Below, one piece after another: positions 10,067 to 10,564 of a stretch of 10,564 nt of DNA. This stretch comes from Acidobacteriota bacterium (GTDB lineage Bacteria; Acidobacteriota; Vicinamibacteria; Vicinamibacterales; Fen-181), in contig JAJXZZ010000070.1 of the NCBI GenBank assembly GCA_021779795.1, positions 1 to 10,564 of the forward strand, given 5' to 3'. The translations under genes and the position numbers were made by a program. A model generated the notes under the pieces. It had not been told where the DNA came from, did not search any database, and saw nothing but the letters and a program-made list of their open reading frames with translations. Each line of letters begins with the position of its first letter. The stretch's first letter is position 1.

Positions 10067-10082
10067 CTACTAGATATTGTGC
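10067..10082 (-). promoter_or_regulatory. NrdR box, proximal (candidate)
   Basis: The minus-strand 16-mer GCACAATATCTAGTAG matches the NrdR consensus acaCwAtATaTwGtgt (recalled) at 12 of 16 positions, including 10 of 11 in the core. It ends eight bases upstream of the -35 element. NrdR is the ATP-cone/zinc-ribbon repressor that binds nucleotides and shuts off ribonucleotide reductase genes. No nrdR gene is in the window. Confidence 0.65.
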
Positions 10083-10098
10083 TCGCTTTTTAGGGCAC

Positions 10099-10114
10099 TC
10101 GCAATACCTTGGGT
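10099..10114 (-). promoter_or_regulatory. NrdR box, distal (candidate)
   Basis: The minus-strand 16-mer ACCCAAGGTATTGCGA matches the recalled NrdR consensus at 11 of 16 positions. It is weaker than the proximal box, but its start is exactly 32 bases from it, i.e. three helical turns, the spacing typical of paired NrdR boxes. Confidence 0.55.
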
Positions 10115-10150
10115 AATTCCGCGTAATTTCTAATTTTCTGTCTTTTGCCC

Positions 10151-10193
10151 AAAATTAAGGCCCAGCCAAGCTCTTCCGCTTGGCGGCCGGGCC
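10151..10193 (-). terminator. Rho-independent terminator of the upstream gene
   Basis: On the minus strand a stem GGCCC/GGGCC (10193-10189 with 10163-10159) continues, after a small asymmetric loop, into GCCAAGC/GCTTGGC (10184-10178 with 10171-10165). The terminal loop is GGAAGA, and the hairpin is followed directly by TTAATTTT (10158-10151). It starts 39 bases past the stop at 10233 and would separate that gene from nrdJ. Confidence 0.75.
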
Positions 10194-10232
10194 GTGGCGG
10201 AGCGGCGTCCGAGGGTCAGGGAGAAGGGGGGA

Positions 10233-10564
10233 TCAGACCTGCTCGCGGCCGACGAGACTCGCGGCCAGCATGGCCGCCTTCTCGGCCACTTTCGCCGCAA
10301 AGACGAGGTTCTTCTCGGTCAGCGCCTGTTCGGCCTGGACGATGAACCGCTTGGCCGTGTCGTACTGCGCCTGGCCGTCCGCGCTCAGGCCGACGTAGTC
10401 CACGCGCCCCAGGTCGCTCTGCGCCTGGACCAGCTGCTCGCGCACCTGGCGGACGAGGTCCGCGGGCGAGGTCGGCAGCGCCTGCTGCAGCGTGGGCGCG
10501 GGCGGCGGCGGCGGCGCGGGCCGAGGCACGTCGACCTTCGGTTCGGGCCGGGCCGGCGTCGCCG
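10233..10564 (-). CDS. Hypothetical protein with proline-rich linker, C-terminal part
   Basis: The frame is open to the window edge, so the N-terminus is missing. At least 109 residues are visible. A linker rich in Pro and Ala (PRPAPPPPPAP) is followed by a helical, charged domain of about 85 residues (LVRQVREQLVQAQSDLG... AQYDTAKRFIVQAEQAL... FAAKVAEKAAMLAASL) with heptad-like spacing of hydrophobic residues, likely a short coiled or three-helix bundle. A GTG at 10529 could be a start, but the linker continues upstream in the same frame, so I treat this as the tail of a longer, perhaps exported or lipid-anchored, protein. I recall similar tails in acidobacterial hypothetical proteins, but can assign no function. 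A terminator follows it. Confidence 0.7.
   Translation of the reverse strand, partial: ATPARPEPKVDVPRPAPPPPPAPTLQQALPTSPADLVRQVREQLVQAQSDLGRVDYVGLSADGQAQYDTAKRFIVQAEQALTEKNLVFAAKVAEKAAMLAASLVGREQV

Overview
This is a roughly 70% G+C stretch from what looks like an acidobacterium, possibly a soil Vicinamibacteria-type lineage. The best clue is an 816-residue duplicated MacB/FtsX permease without an ATPase, the 'acidobacterial duplicated orphan permease' (ADOP) architecture. High G+C, dense antisense open frames and degenerate REP-like intergenic repeats fit that. The taxonomic call is inference.

Layout, left to right. 1-150 is non-coding and holds an imperfect 21-bp inverted repeat plus short degenerate repeats that run into the 3' end of galK. 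151-4028 is a minus-strand cluster, read right to left: alpha/beta hydrolase, divergent short-chain dehydrogenase/reductase, galT, galK. galT and galK overlap by four bases and supply the kinase and uridylyltransferase steps of the Leloir galactose pathway; galE and galM are not in the window. 4065-4457 is the only plus-strand gene, a four-helix membrane protein of unknown function divergent from the hydrolase. 4489-6939 is the ADOP permease (minus). 6972-9788 is nrdJ, the adenosylcobalamin-dependent class II ribonucleotide reductase (minus), 32 bp upstream of the permease and possibly co-transcribed with it. 9789-10232 is a 444-bp intergenic region. 10233-10564 is the C-terminal part of a proline-rich/helical protein cut by the window edge.

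The richest non-coding part is the region in front of nrdJ. It contains an intrinsic terminator for the upstream gene, two NrdR-box-like 16-mers exactly 32 bp apart, a good sigma-70-like promoter (TTGACA, 17 bp, CATATT), and then a predicted leader of about 235 nt with several potential hairpins and a small upstream ORF. This suggests NrdR control of nrdJ transcription plus a possible leader-level control that is not an obvious cobalamin riboswitch.

Overall this is mostly ordinary chromosomal metabolism. I see no phage, transposase, CRISPR or defence island. The observations most worth following are the nrdJ control region and the SDR with substituted catalytic and cofactor residues inside the gal cluster.
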